Assembly (NCBI GenBank): GCA_029532415.1
Contig: JAQOTA010000069.1
Location: forward strand, 1,178,001 to 1,242,000
Origin: Marasmius tenuissimus
Taxonomy: Eukaryota > Basidiomycota > Agaricomycetes > Agaricales > Marasmiaceae
Length of the DNA: 64,000 bases
Reading direction: 5' to 3'
The position numbers and the translations under genes were made by a program. Positions 47,217 through 58,152 of the stretch are shown here, piece after piece. Positions within the stretch are counted from its first letter, which is position 1; each line of letters starts with the position of its first letter. Under the pieces are notes generated by a model that was given only the letters and a program-made list of their open reading frames with translations, searched no databases and was not told the origin of the DNA.

Positions 47217-49609
47217 CTAGCCCGAGTTCTCTTTGCCTCCTCCCGCTTTCTCCGCAACCAAACGCTCCTTTGCTTCCTGTCTTAACTTTTCGTCATCATC
47301 TCGTTTCAAGGTGCTATGGGCCATGAAGATCAGCGTAAAAACGAAAGCTACCGCGGCAAGCGAGGCCATGACCAGGAAAATAACGTAGAAACCGCGACGG
47401 TACCCGTCCACTATGTTTGCTAACTGTACGGGGTCCGTGACAAGTTCTCTAGCCGATAGCGGATCTTCCATGAGCTTCTGACGAATTGAGGGATCCAGGT
47501 CGTTTGCGACTTGTTTGAAGTGGTTTTTGAAAATATTCGTTCTTGACATTGAGAACAGTGAATCCGAGCGTCTCACACATAAGTGTAATGGGAGCAGACT
47601 CACAACATGGTACCAGAGATTGCGAGGCCGAGCGTGCCACCGATGTTTCGCAGAAAACTATCCCAATGGGTCAGTCAAGCCACTAATCAAAATACCGAAG
47701 TTGTCGCTACCTTCTCATGGCGGTAACGACTGCCATATCCTTCCGCTCGACAGCTCCTTGAACCGCGACCAAAGAACTAACCAGAACATTGCATGAGCAC
47801 AAGGCACTTCACAGAATGGTTTACGGAATGCTCACGGTTGTAGAGTTTGCCCAACTCCAAATCCAGTTAGAAGAGAATATCCAACTTGCTGACCGACAGA
47901 CGAGTTTTCATCTAGAGTAGAGAACAAGCCCAAGCCGACTGCCCAGACTGCCCAGCCGATGAGGATGAGTTCCTAGTAGGGTCAAAGCTTAACATTAACG
48001 GCGATAGGTAAAGCATATTCGGTGGAGGGCTCATACCCGGTACCTCCCAGTCCACGAAATGATCAACCCAGAGAAAGAAGACATCATCGCTATTCAATCA
48101 GGGTTTTAGGATATTCCATTATCAACGGATGAATATGAATACTCACTCTGTACCACGGTCAGCGTAAGCATGAAAGCGGCACTCTTTGTGGGTGAATAGC
48201 CGTACGCAAGTTGATAGAACGAGGGGATGTAAAAGACCTGGACCATTGTCAGGTAGCCGTTAATGAAATGCGTTATGGCTGCGCCAATCACAATGCGTTG
48301 GCGGAAGATATACACTTGAATTGGTGTCAGTATAATCAGCCCCCCGCGAGGAACGAGGACACGTACGCGGCAAAAGAGGGTATTTTGGCCCTTTGCCTTC
48401 CCAAAGAACGAATGCGATACCAAAAACGATCCCAATACACCCAGGGGCCACGACGTGAGCATTGGTCCATGGGTAGCTAGAGCCTCCCCAGGTCAAAGCC
48501 ATCTACCAATTTCTTCAGGACAACGGATACAGTAAATTTGATGTAGGCACGTACAACCACCATAATCGAGCTGACGAGCACGAGAAACGAGCCCAAGAAG
48601 TCTATCCGTCGAATTTTCCTGGTGTCTTCAATCAACCGATCGCCGTGGAACAGATCTTACAGCTTACTCACACCTTCCAATTGCTCTCTACAGGTTTGAG
48701 GGGCATGAAGAAGTAACAGCAAACGGCACACAAAGCTGTCATAGGAAGAAGCATCCGGAATATCCATCTCCTAGGGGCCTTGAGGATGCAAGAGGATGTA
48801 TAGTGATGATACATACCATGTCGATTTCTCCACGAACACTCCGCCAATAACAGGTCCGACACCATAGGACAAGGCAACAGCGGCTCCCTGAGAATCTTAT
48901 GAGCATAAAAGCTGTATGATCAATCAGACACGCACCAGTATTCCTTGGTACTTTCCACGCTGTCGCAAGGAGACCTTCATTGTTCCCGGTTAGAGCATGG
49001 TAAAGATGTCGATGATGGAACTTGCCGTGTCGGAAACTATCACTTGGGCGATCGTAGGAATCCCGCCTCCACCAATACCGGCAATCTACACACGACACCA
49101 ATCAATGACACGTCCGAGGTACAAGACGCGACGTACTGCTCTGAAAACCAGAAGCTCTATGAAGCTTGTAGACAAGGCGGCACCTAGGTTTCCGATGGAG
49201 AAGACAACCATCAGGGCGAACAGGACAGTTTTCCTCGACCAGATGTCAGATAGACGTCCGCAAACCAGCTGGAAGGATGTGCTCGTTCTGCAATCGAAAC
49301 AGGTTGTATGTCAGAGCGGCCTACAGTGTGAAACAGGCGATCGTGAACATACACGAAATACGCGGTAGCGACCCAGGCTACATCACTTCCTCCGCCCAGC
49401 TCCCTGTTAATCTGAGGCAAGGCTACTGCAATCATGGTCTCGTCGAGTAAAGTCGTGAAACTGGTGGTCGCGCAAGAGAGAAAGATCGAGATGATTTTGG
49501 ACCTCGGGACATAGTTGGTTTGATCTGAGAGGCCATTCGACTGCTGGATGGGTTGTCCTCCTGGAGTAGCCAGAGAGCCCTCTTCAGCTGTAGATTGCGA
49601 AGATGCCAT
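47217..49609 (-). CDS. MFS multidrug exporter, DHA2 (14-helix) type
   Basis: Start ATG 49609 (MASSQSTAEEG), stop at 47217; about ten exons. After a polar N-terminus the first helix gives the family signature LLDETMIAVALPQIN, then SDVAWVATAYFV, the loop CGRLSDIWSRK and AIAGIGGGGIPTIAQV (motif C-like, Gly-rich). Later segments show SAAFMLTLTVVQ and, at the end, RRGFYVIFLVMASLAAVAFVFTL before a Lys/Glu-rich cytosolic tail. Members export drugs or small metabolites in exchange for protons; the substrate is unknown. It is divergent from the GNAT gene across 264 bases. Confidence 0.88.
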
Positions 49610-49873
49610 GTTCGAGGAAGTGCAACAGAGAGCCTGAATCCGTGGAGGCCGATTGAACTACCGTTCTCTTTAGTAATGCCTGCCAAACCACAGTCTAAAG
49701 GGATGGTGAGACGAGCCAGCCCGTCCGCATTCGGATGTCCGCGATACGCACCCCACACGTGTCGCGTCGTTTAACCTGGGTCTCGGTGTTGCGGACCTCG
49801 GTCGAGCTTCTATGGAACTACAAGGAGTTATAAAAATAGGCGGCAGAACACCCATACGTTTCGCCGCGAGCTG

Positions 49874-51072
49874 ATGGCTGTGATTATGGCGTCAATTACC
49901 GTTGCTGGACTCTCACTAGCATCGGAACCCATCAAGATTCGGGTTAATTGGCATGATGCACAGGGGTGCCAAGCAAGGACTGGTGTGCGGTTCCTTGGCG
50001 ATAAAAGTATGTCAAAAAATAGCTTTCTGCTTGAACAAGCACGCCCCATGGGATACTGCAACAGATACCAAGCGCACCCTGTTCAGCCCGTTACACCAGA
50101 GAGCGAGCTGTACGAAAACACTCCTCCCTCGTTGTATGACTTGAACAGCTTTCTCCCAGTCCCTGAAGCGCCTTTGGAGACGAAGCTGTTGCGCTTGGAA
50201 CCTTTGATCGTAAGTACAGATAAGAATGTAAACGGTACAAGCGCACTCACTTGTGCCCTGCCCTTGTCACTTAGCCTTTCCTGCACGCAGACGCGTTGTC
50301 TGATGCGTTCATGACCCAAACCGACGATCCCGACGATGTGTGGTATTACCCATATCCGGAAGGGAAGCCGTATAGTATGTTATCGAGCCCTTCGCGGTCT
50401 GACCTTCGCTCACATTATCGACAGAACGGAAGGTCGACACGTTGATGTATATTGAGAAACAAAGGCGAAGGGTCAATATACTATCGTTTGCGGCGATAGA
50501 TAAAGTCACAAGCAAGATGGCAGGTGTCGTTGCGTGAGTAAAAGCGATCCACTGCTACCAGAAGACGCAGCTCACCAGGATGGTCGGTCTCGCCCCAGGC
50601 TTGGTTGCGACCCATTATACGCCACGTTAGACGTGAAAATGATGGGAATGAAGATCTTTCCAGAGTTTCGTGGAAAGCACATCTTCAAGCACGCCTGTTT
50701 CCTGCTGCTGTCATACGCACTGAGCCCGGTCAAAGAAGGAGGCCTCGGTGTCGTTCGGGTAGGATGGCGAACACCTCCCGAAAACGTACGAAGCCAAAAA
50801 GCCGCAGAGAAGATTGGATTCAAGCGCGAGGGTATCATGAGGCAAGTCTATGAACATGTTATAATTCATTTCCGAAAGCTGATAAATATAACACACCAAA
50901 CTCCAGATGCTATGAGGTGAAAGAATTCGATCCTCATTCCAATTACCCAAATGAAGCCGACAATATCATTAACGATGGCACAAATCGCGCTACTGAGGAT
51001 GGGGTTGTGTTCTCAATGACTGTGCATGATTGGCTAGGGAGCAAGAAGGCTGAACTTGAAAGGAGACTTTAG
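49874..51072 (+). CDS. GNAT family N-acetyltransferase, frame disturbed
   Basis: The recognisable region starts with LYDLNSFLPVPEAPLETKLL and continues over introns into DDVWYYPYPEGKPY, DTLMYIEKQRRRVNILSF and KMAGVVA, then SKSDPLLPED, GGLGVVRVGWRTPPENVRSQ, AAEKIGFKREGIMR and VFSMTVHDWLG before the TAG at 51070-51072. This is the common mushroom GNAT fold (acetyl-CoA dependent). Two oddities: between GVVA and SKSDP one base is missing near 50534, and the join to the last exon needs a less usual acceptor. A 47-base GT-AG intron (50524-50570) would skip the damage but would delete that conserved segment. The start is uncertain: ATG 49874 gives a long N-terminus, and a later ATG is possible. Confidence 0.68.
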
Positions 51073-51404
51073 AGTCGTGAACAACGAAGCCTATTTCAAA
51101 GAATAACAGAGCATACTTAAATATGGTGTTGATGAGCGTCAGAGTGAAGTGCAGAGATGACGGTAGGCGACTGACAGTAATGAGGTAATAATGCTATTGA
51201 TTCTTATCTTATCACACCTTTGTGATTATCTTATCGGATCTGACGGATGTCATTGCCTCGTGCGCAAGAAAATTGCACCGTTCAACTGCTGCTCAACTTG
51301 CTGTTTGATCATACAGCAGCTTTCTCCCTTATAACGATGTTCTAGCTGCTCTCTTCCTTATTCCCTCATCAATAACCCGCTCCCTTGAATTGTACCAGAG
51401 GAAT
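51073..51404. other. Intergenic region
   Basis: Promoter region of the ornithine carrier; no other feature seen. Confidence 0.5.
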
Positions 51405-52555
51405 ATGGATATTCCCAACGATGCAATGCAACTCGAGACCCTCCAATCCAGCTCCGTTCGGGCTCTAAAGGATATCGCTTATGGCAGCGTGAGTAGCCAG
51501 TTTTACTCTGGGCGTAGTGCTTTGCTGCAACGTGCTCGGGTTATAGATCGCTGGAATGGTGTCGAAGGTCTTCGAGCACCCGTTCGACCTCACCAAAGTT
51601 CGCCTGCAATCGCAGGTATTAGACTCCTCAGCGAGATTCAAGGGTCCGTTAGACTGCCTGTACAAGACGTGGAAGTTTGAAGGAGTGAAGGGCTTATACC
51701 GCGTAAGCACTATGGTATCGTTAGCTATTTCCAGCTCTGACGTCCTACTCTGAAGGGTCTCCCTGCTCCAGTATTCGGTTCAATGGCAGAAAATGCGTCT
51801 CTATTTATGTCTTATAGAGCCTTTCAAAGGATAATTCGACGTACAACCGGTCGTCAGGAACCCGAAACACTACCCCTTCCCTTATTGTGTGTCGCGGCTG
51901 CTGGTGCGGGCGCTGTCACTAGCTTTGCATTGTGCGTGTCCTACTCACGCCTCTGCACCTTGGCTTCCCTGACGTGATGGTTCTCAGGACCCCCATAGAG
52001 CTGGTCAAGTGCAAGATGCAAGTGCAAATGCTTGTCTCTCCTGCCACCCCCGCAACACCCCTTCCCGGACCCATATCCGTGTTGACTTCAGTCATCAGGA
52101 ACACTGGGCTCCGGGGCCTGTGGTTGGGCCACACCGGAACGCTCATTCGAGAAACTGGTGGGACAGCGGCATGGTTCGGCACCAAGGAATATGTTTCACG
52201 ACAGCTCTTACGACGACGTGCTCGTCTGGACACCTCTCACCCCGATATCAGCACCATGCGTCTGACAACCCTCGAATCTGGTATTGCTGGGGCTTGTGGT
52301 GGTGCAATGTTCAACTTCGTACTTTTCCCGGCGGATACCGTTAAAAGTGCCATACAGACGGAAGAGGAGTTACGCCCCAAGCAGGCTGTTAATGGAGGAC
52401 CACGGCCTACCTTTATCGGGACATTCAAGGCGATGTACCGTGCTCAGGGCATCAGAGGTCTTTATGCTGGATGTGGAATTACGGTGGCACGATCAATACC
52501 CAGCAGCGCGATTATATTCATTATTTACGATGAACTCAGTAAACATTTTGGATGA
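51405..52555 (+). CDS. Mitochondrial ornithine carrier (ORT1/ARG11 type)
   Basis: Mitochondrial carrier family: three repeats, each with its P-x-D/E-x-x-K/R signature: HPFDLTKVRLQSQ, TPIELVKCKMQVQ and FPADTVKSAIQTE. Start ATG 51405 (MDIPNDAMQLETL), stop 52553-52555; introns follow GS|IAGMVSKV, GLYR|GLPAPVFGSMAENA and SFAL|TPIEL. About 310 residues, normal for the family. The GLPAPV.GSMAENASLF and FEHPFDLTKVRLQ context is typical of ornithine/arginine carriers that export ornithine for arginine synthesis, which is why I favour ORT1 over carnitine carriers. No targeting presequence is needed in this family. Confidence 0.9.
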
Positions 52556-53358
52556 ATAATACAGGAAACTTACCCTCGCTGGGAACAATGCTGCTGAGTG
52601 GTTCTCCCTCAATTCTCTTGTCTCTCCCACTCGCTTCCCTCCCAAGTACGGAGTGTTCGCATCAGACCGGCGTGATGTATAATCAGTTTCTCCCTTGTCT
52701 GCAACGCTTCTTCTTCACCGTCCTGACTGACGTTTCGCGTTCCAGCCGTTCCGCAAATGTGTAGAATATCGTGTCACTTGGCACCCTGTCTGCACCTGGA
52801 CGCGACGTCGACTTAATTCGATATAGGGCCACTAATACTCATTACGGCGGCGCGTTATTTTGAAACATCAAAAACCGTGCGTTATCAGTACCTTAGTTTG
52901 CGACCACACAGTCTACATCACAAAGCAACCCATCCTCTCCTTTGACGACGCGTAGTGTGTTCCCAGTACCCATGTCTGGCCCTCCTCCCTTCTGGGACTT
53001 CTGGAAGATACGCTCAATCGAACTTACGCGCCCTGGCGAAGAGAGTGGATGGATGAACTTCTACCACTTCCGCTTTGGCCGGTACCTCTTCCCGCGTTCC
53101 TGGACTTCATTAACGTCCCCCTTAGGCACATCTTGAGCCCGCGAATTGGAGGCCGCCAGAGGAATAGAAACTAGGTCTCCTAGACCTCGTCCAAGACGCG
53201 CGTCAAAGCGCGTCAAACCGCTTTCATTGGGGCATAGGAAGGCCCATACGTCCAAATGTTTGGTCGGCGAAAGTTCTCGTTCAACATCCGTCAGGTACTG
53301 GGCCGTGGATTTCCTCGAGGTCCATCTAGTGCAGACTCGGGGCCTTGTCCTCGATGGG
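52556..53358. other. Intergenic region
   Basis: About 800 bases with no supported gene; open frames at 53061-53540 on the minus strand are shadows. Ends at the TATA box of the secreted-protein gene. Confidence 0.5.
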
Positions 53359-53366
53359 TATAAATA
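53359..53366 (+). promoter_or_regulatory. TATA box of the secreted-protein gene
   Basis: TATAAATA, about 63 bases before the ATG at 53429 and followed by a C/T-rich stretch. Typical placement for a core promoter. Confidence 0.6.
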
Positions 53367-53428
53367 CTGAGTCGACTTTCTGAAAAGACAGCAGCAATCC
53401 CTCGGTTCTTCTATCCTATTATTCAAAT

Positions 53429-55174
53429 ATGATCTTCTCCTCTCGCTGGGTCGCGATTGCTGCCCTTGCTGTTGCCACAGCAGGTACATCAGCTTCATAC
53501 CTGAACCATTCAGTGTCCTGTAATGCTGACCCCGCAGCATTGCAGATGCCTTTGTCTACCCTGTCGATCGTGGGGTGCCCGACTCTGTCGAAAACACCCT
53601 CGACCCAACGACCAACCCGACCAACAACGCCCAAATCGTGTCCACAGCCGCTGAGGTCAACCAAACCGGTGGTGACACAGGCAACGCGCCTCCCAATCTT
53701 CCGCCTCCTGAAACCGCTGTTACGGCCATCGACGGCAATGTCCTCGATAACAGTGTTCCTATCTCTAGTACCAACTTCGCGCGCCGAGGATTTCCTCTCA
53801 ATCGTTCGGAGGCCCGAGGTGTCAAACGAACAAACCCCGGTTACAAACAAGTATTCGCTGGTACGGGAACTAGCCTAACCGATCGTGATGGTTCCATCCA
53901 AGGAACTGCGTACTTGACCTATACCGTCGTACCCAATAACACGTACAGCATTGACGAGTGTCTGGCTTTCTGTGATCGCGTTACAGAATGTGGTATGTGC
54001 CTAACTTTGTTAGATGTCACTCACATTACTCACCAACGCATGCGTTTCCCTAGTCTTCGCGAACCTCTACTACGAGTTCAACAACGAGCTTCTCGACTTC
54101 GTATTCCACGAAAAGTCTAACCTCAAGTGCGCACTCTATGGAGATGTTCACACCGCAGAGGAGAAGACGAACATGGGAGGTCAACAACTCGAGGCACCTC
54201 CTGCGGGTCTGACGTACATGCAAGAAAGTAGTGGATGGGCACTGCTCAACTTCGTTGATCCCCCTGTTCCTGGTGGATATGAAGCTGTCTTTGGTCCTCT
54301 TGATGGTGCGAACAATGCTCCTGGCGTAAGTGCCTCTTGTCATCACCAATTCGCACGAACGCCCCACTCATTCATCATTCAACCCCCTTCCAGTACATGG
54401 GCTTCGCTTTCCTTGACCGCTACGACGTGCAAGCGTGTGCGAACCTCTGTAACACGCGTGGATATGACAGCCAAGGTGGTGCCTGCACATACTTCAACAT
54501 CTGGAGAGCCGTCATCACTGATCAGCCCAGGACTTACACTTGCTCAATGGTATGATCGAACCACCTATCCTACGTTCCCCATCTAACTCGCCTTCCGTCA
54601 GTACTACCTCCCCGCCGACGCTTCTACCGCTGTCAACTACGGCCAGGGCACCCTCAAAGTCACCCAATCGCGCGGATACCGTCGCAAGAACCTCGTTATT
54701 GACGGAGGCTTCGAGGGCTATACTTGCAGCGACGGCGGCGACTTCTGCTACGGTAACTCCACCAGCAACTGGATCGCCATCAGCCCATCTGGCGGAACCC
54801 TCGACGCGACTATCTTCCACTACAAGCCCTACGCCCACTCCGGTAACAGTGTAGTCATCTTGGGTTCCACCATCGGCGCAGACGTCTTCTCTGGCACCAT
54901 CAAGCCCTCGAAGCCCCTCGCGACGGAGGCTGGGAAGACTTACAAGATCCAGTGGTTCATGGCGAGTACCTACAGTGGACCTGTCCTCGAGCGTGACGCG
55001 ATCTTGTCCGTTCGTTGGAACGACGAGATTGTCCAAACCTTCCAGACCGGATATTCGAACTGGGCCTTCTATGAGGTCAGCGTCGTCGCGAAGGGTAATG
55101 ACCAACTCTCATTCACGGGTGGAAAATCCACGGCCTACACATTCCTCGATGATGTTTCAGTCTACGTGGCTTGA
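53429..55174 (+). CDS. Secreted protein: Cys-rich PAN/apple-like part plus galactose-binding-like C-domain
   Basis: Start ATG 53429 with a signal peptide (MIFSSRWVAIAALAVATA). The first intron joins ATA to DAFVYPVDRGVPDSVEN. A low-complexity region (DPTTNPTNNAQ; PPNLPPPETAV) follows. The middle (GYKQVFAGTGTS to NIWRAVITDQP) has paired Cys as in PAN/apple-like domains (DECLAFCDRVTEC, VQACANLCNTRGYDSQGGAC). After an intron the C-terminal part (VIDGGFEGYTC, FHYKPYAHSGNSVVILGS, YTFLDDVSVYVA) looks like a CBM4_9/galactose-binding jelly roll. Such proteins are frequent in mushroom secretomes and may bind wall or plant carbohydrates; no enzyme motif is present. Stop at 55172-55174. Confidence 0.78.
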
Positions 55175-55348
55175 AAGTTGTTGAAACAATAGCTCGGGTG
55201 TTTCCTCAAAATGAGGGTTTGACTAGATTTCCTTGAGTTTTCGTGTACCATACTTTATATCTATATAGCTTGTTTTCCTGGGTCCTGGTGTTCAGTAATA
55301 TAATACAAATAGCTTTGTGAAAAACGGAGCCATTCAACGCACTTTCTA

Positions 55349-56409
55349 TCATGACCATCGAGCAATCCAGAACCTGCAAGCCCCCTTCCTCACGGAGAGC
55401 GTATCCTTGTCTAGACCACTGACGGGGAGTTCTCCCAACCACTCGGAATCTTCCTCGATCTCATCCAGAACGAAGCCTGCGTGGCGTGTCAAAGTCACAA
55501 AGTTATCGCATACGTGTGCTTGAGTGTATCTTCCGGCCTGCGATCACCATGGGTAAATGAGTCCTACCAGGCGACAGCAAGATAAAATGAAACCAGAACG
55601 AACCGCGATGTAAGCTCTAGCATCAGGGGATTTCAATAGCAAGAGCGACAGCGACTTGACCAGCACCGTATGCGAGCTGTGGAAGTGAAGAAGATCGGAA
55701 AGGATCACTATATCGAAGCCATCTCCATTTGAGGGGATCAAAGACCTGGTATTTAGTCCTCAGTTCGGCTTTGTTCAGAACGCGTGGACATGACCCAAAT
55801 ACATGCTTTAGGTGAGAGGGATCGGTTCCCCAATTGTAGCCCACGGAATGAACAGTGCATTTGGGAGAGTACTCTGACGAGTTCCTCGAGACGTTCTCCT
55901 TCAAGTTTCCGAGGATTCCGTCGTCCGGATAGTCCGTCACCACAACCAAACGCGGAGGATCCTTTCTAGTAGCCATTAACAGTGACGGCAAGCCGCATCC
56001 TGCTCCAAGCTCGACGACTAAGCAAGTAAGAATGTGAGTCAATCGCGTGATGTTTACGATCTGGAAAGACGCACCTGAGCGTCCTTGAATCGAAATCAAT
56101 CCACGCTCGATCCTTTCAGCAAGGAAAAGAGAAGGTGAAAATAGATGGTCGGCAAGGAGTGTATTAGCCTAGCTTAGTGAAGGGTTTCAGATTGTGATGA
56201 CATGTCAATAGGTAGCTTCACCCGCCTTTCCTTCCTAACAGTGACCGCTCAGAGGACGAGCGAAGTGGTGAAGCAGATGCAACACGCACTTTGGGAGCGA
56301 CAGTCAACTGTAAAGGCCCGTAAGAGATGATATCTCTATCGACAACGGGTTCTCCCCCGAAAAAAGAGATAGAATCGTTGAGAATATCTTCGACATTATG
56401 TGAGGACAT
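55349..56409 (-). CDS. Nnt1/EFM7-like S-adenosylmethionine methyltransferase
   Basis: Start ATG 56409 (MSSHNVEDIL), stop TGA 55349-55351; five exons. The joins give LTVAPK|ANTLLADHLFSP, SIQGRS|VVELGAGCGLPSLL (SAM-binding motif I), VVVTDYPDDGILGNL, HVFGS|LIPSNGDGFDIVILSDLLHF, SPDARAYIA|AGRYTQAHVCDNF and a C-terminal CRFWIARW. This is the fungal nicotinamide N-methyltransferase-like/EFM7 family, whose yeast member methylates the N-terminal Gly and adjacent Lys of elongation factor 1A. The 148-base spacer to the recycling factor start makes a compact divergent pair. The exact substrate here is inferred from family membership only. Confidence 0.87.
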
Positions 56410-56557
56410 TGCGGATTGCTCTGTGAAAGTCCCGGGCGAGGCTGCAAGGCAATCACAATGGTGGGATGTCAAGGAGAAAAGACGAGCGCTAATGGCGCGC
56501 TAAACTTACTTGCCGAAAATATTACACTGCCACCACAATCTCCCTCTCCGGACTTCA

Positions 56558-57453
56558 ATGTCGTTGGCACTTTTCCGACAAGGATTCCTTCAATCAGGCC
56601 TAAGAGCTCTCGCTCGACCTACAAGACATACAAAATCATCTGCTTCTCTACTAACTCGACGAACTTACGCTGCAAAGGGCACCAAATCTACTGCGAAGCT
56701 CCTGCCCGGTTCTCAGCGACCCATTGCCGACGACGCCGCATGGGAAGACTACCAGAAATGCGACGAGAAAATGAAAGCCGCAGTCGAATGGTTTCGTAAA
56801 GAGTGTGCTGCAGCAGAAGCTCGTGCCAGTGGACGCGTTACACCCGCGTTGCTCTCCCCAGTCAGGGTGAAGCTGCCTCAGGACGACCATTCGTACAAGC
56901 TCGAGGAGATCGCTATGGTGGGAGTTAGGGATGGCTCGTTATTGCTGATTACTGTCTTTGATGAAGAGGTACGTGTCCAGTGACATTTCCTCGAATGTTG
57001 CTTCACTGAGCGAAATCTCAGTAGTACCTCAAACACGTTGAGAGAGCTATTTACGAGGCCAAGCTACCCAACATAGTACCTCAGAAGCACGACAGCAGAA
57101 CTATCAAGGTTCCAATACCAAAGTGCGTCGCATTGCACTTCAAAATGTGTTCACACTTACTGAAAGGTCGTTGCAGGCCGACAGTAGAGGCACGACAAAC
57201 TTTCGTCACCGCTGCACAAAAGCAGGCAGAAGATTCTCGCGTACAGATTCGAAAGCACCATCAAGCGAGCCTCAAGAAAGGCAAATTCGAGAAACATTCG
57301 ATAGAACTTGAGGAGGTGAGTCTCTACACGTTTCCTGTCGCTGCTCTGAGGTGACCGCTCCCTCAATAGTTTCAAAAACTTACACACCGTCATGTCGCCC
57401 AGATTGACAATATCGTCACTCAATTGAAAAAGGCGACTGGGGTTGGAAAGTAG
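56558..57453 (+). CDS. RRF1: Mitochondrial ribosome recycling factor
   Basis: Splits mitochondrial ribosomes after translation termination, together with EF-G2. Four exons; start ATG 56558 (MSLALFRQGFLQ), stop TAG 57451-57453, about 240 residues. The N-terminus is rich in Arg, Ser and Leu, as expected of a mitochondrial presequence. The RRF body shows EKMKAAVEWFRKE, ASGRVTPALLSPV, YKLEEIAMVGVRDGSLLLI, HVERAIYEAKLPNIVP, IPKPTVEARQTFV, RVQIRKHHQA and QIDNIVTQLKKA. Introns follow DEE|YLKHVE, IPK|PTVEAR and ELEE|FQKLTH, all in phase. Confidence 0.93.
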
Positions 57454-58152
57454 ACATTGAACCACACCGAATTGTCTGTTTGTTCCTTGCAATAGAAATG
57501 GGTTCACAACTACGAACGCCTTCATTTCCTGGATTAGTGCACAAAACTAGACGAAACGACTAGCGCGCGTGAAACACGAGATTGCTCCCAAACCACCCTT
57601 TTCCGGATTCCAAGGATCAAATTTCCATCCTACCTTCCGGGCCCCAATCACAAATAAGTACCCGAAATATTTCGGAAGATTCTTGCGCTTACGGATGCAG
57701 ACTCACCCTGAGCTCCCAAATTGTGGAAGGGCTTACTTAGACCTGTGTTAAGACGTGCACACGAGGCGATCGCGAACTGATTATTCAGTCTACTGAATCT
57801 GGATATAAGTACTGCACGAGTAAAGTAACTTCATACTATACGGAAAGTAAACACTATAATAACGAATAAGGTTATGGAGTACAACCAGAAATAACCACAA
57901 CAGGTTGGAAAGTGTAATGTACAAAGGAAGGGGTATATGATGTTATGGGATACACAGAAGCAGAATAATTAGCCGAGATTAACAGTCACGAAGCGTTCGA
58001 AGAGAATGGAAGCATTAGAGGATTAGAAAGTCCAGCAATTATTATGAACTCGAGACGGCTCGCTGCGTCAGAGTTTTGAAGTGGGTCGTTTGAAAGTGTT
58101 GTGGTGGTGAAGAGGTGGGCGCCCTGCACCATGCTTCCCCATGGGTTCGAAT
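57454..58152. other. Convergent intergenic region
   Basis: Tail-to-tail spacer between the recycling factor (plus) and the SNF2 gene (minus). A/T-richer than its neighbours; nothing beyond 3' untranslated sequence is apparent. Confidence 0.5.
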
